Positions 6,407 through 6,753 of a stretch of 6,753 nt of DNA are shown here, one piece after another (the stretch's first letter is position 1; every line of letters begins with the position of its first letter). The stretch comes from Desulfobulbaceae bacterium (lineage in GTDB: Bacteria; Desulfobacterota; Desulfobulbia; Desulfobulbales; Desulfobulbaceae). Where the stretch lies: positions 1-6,753 of the forward strand of contig JALXCX010000163.1 in NCBI GenBank assembly GCA_026990725.1, in the 5' to 3' direction. A program made the translations under genes and the position numbers. Below the pieces are notes generated by a model, which made no database searches, had not been told where the DNA came from, and saw only the letters and a program-made list of their open reading frames with translations.

Positions 6407-6753
6407 TTGACTGCTATGAAAGATAAACCATTGAACCTGGGAGGGGTTGAGTTGAGCAGCAGGCTGCTCACGGGGACAGGTAAATTTTCCTCCAGAAGCC
6501 TGATCGTCCCCATGCTCGAAGCAAGTGGCTCAGAGATGATTACCGTTGCTCTGCGTCGGGTGGATCCCACTGATCACCAAAAGAACATTCTTGAGTATAT
6601 TCCCGACCAGGTGCACCTGTTACCTAACACTTCCGGGGCTCGAACAGCAGATGAAGCGGTTCGTATTGCCCGCATAGCCCGTGAAGCCGGCTGCGGGGAT
6701 TTCATCAAAATTGAAGTCATTACCGACATGACCTACCTGCTCCCTCATAATGT
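6407..6753 (+). CDS. thiG: Thiazole synthase ThiG, 3' part cut by window edge
   Basis: ThiG condenses 1-deoxy-D-xylulose 5-phosphate, ThiS-thiocarboxylate sulfur and dehydroglycine into the thiamine thiazole; it is a cytoplasmic TIM-barrel enzyme. About 115 codons are in the window out of roughly 255-260 usual for the family. Hallmarks seen, counting from the ATG at 6416: LTGTGKFSS near 18-26, VALRRVD near 44-50, LLPNTSGARTADEAVRIARIAREAG near 68-92, and FIKIEVITD, whose Lys98 corresponds to the catalytic lysine that forms the imine with the substrate. I chose TTG at 6407 because GGAGG sits 7 bases upstream; it would add Met-Thr-Ala before the ATG-encoded methionine. The ATG at 6416 is the alternative, and annotation pipelines may prefer it. 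The gene abuts thiS with no gap and shares its riboswitch-controlled transcript. The frame is intact to the edge. Confidence 0.96.
   Translation, partial: MTAMKDKPLNLGGVELSSRLLTGTGKFSSRSLIVPMLEASGSEMITVALRRVDPTDHQKNILEYIPDQVHLLPNTSGARTADEAVRIARIAREAGCGDFIKIEVITDMTYLLPHN

Overview
The window comes from a bacterial chromosome, most plausibly a Gram-negative delta-proteobacterium (Desulfobacterota, perhaps Desulfobulbales-like). That placement is inference. It rests on the overall feel of the DnaE and ThiG proteins, on a lipoprotein signal peptide that implies an outer membrane, and on the moderate base composition. No 16S rRNA or lineage-specific gene is present to prove it.

Layout. Three genes lie on the minus strand and read leftward. 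A TIM-barrel protein of the sugar phosphate isomerase/epimerase (endonuclease IV-like) fold is at 5534-4719. A pentapeptide-repeat lipoprotein is at 4482-3541. dnaE, the replicative DNA polymerase III alpha subunit, starts at 3409 and runs off the left edge with only its extreme C-terminus missing. The gaps between them (236 and 131 bp) are too long for tight translational coupling. A hairpin sits across the lipoprotein stop codon. A plus-strand promoter-like pair just upstream of dnaE would point antisense into the lipoprotein gene.

A 674-bp divergent intergenic region (5535-6208) separates the minus-strand genes from a plus-strand thiamine operon. Its left part has no recognisable gene, but holds an imperfect 17-bp direct repeat and a 12-bp palindrome. 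Its right part carries a promoter with a perfect TTGACA -35 box, then a clear TPP riboswitch aptamer (THI box) and a long leader. thiS (sulfur carrier) and thiG (thiazole synthase, cut by the right edge) follow. ThiS carries sulfur as a C-terminal thiocarboxylate and ThiG uses it to build the thiazole half of thiamine; the riboswitch would repress the operon when TPP is plentiful.

Most of the window is ordinary housekeeping sequence. The observations most worth checking are: a possible alternative fold competing with riboswitch P1; a TTG start for thiG set by a Shine-Dalgarno sequence that also encodes the thiS glycine tail; the uncharacterised pentapeptide lipoprotein with its paired-cysteine N-terminal domain; and a DnaE PHP domain that keeps its metal-binding residues. 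I found no CRISPR array, tRNA, rRNA, insertion sequence or defence system.
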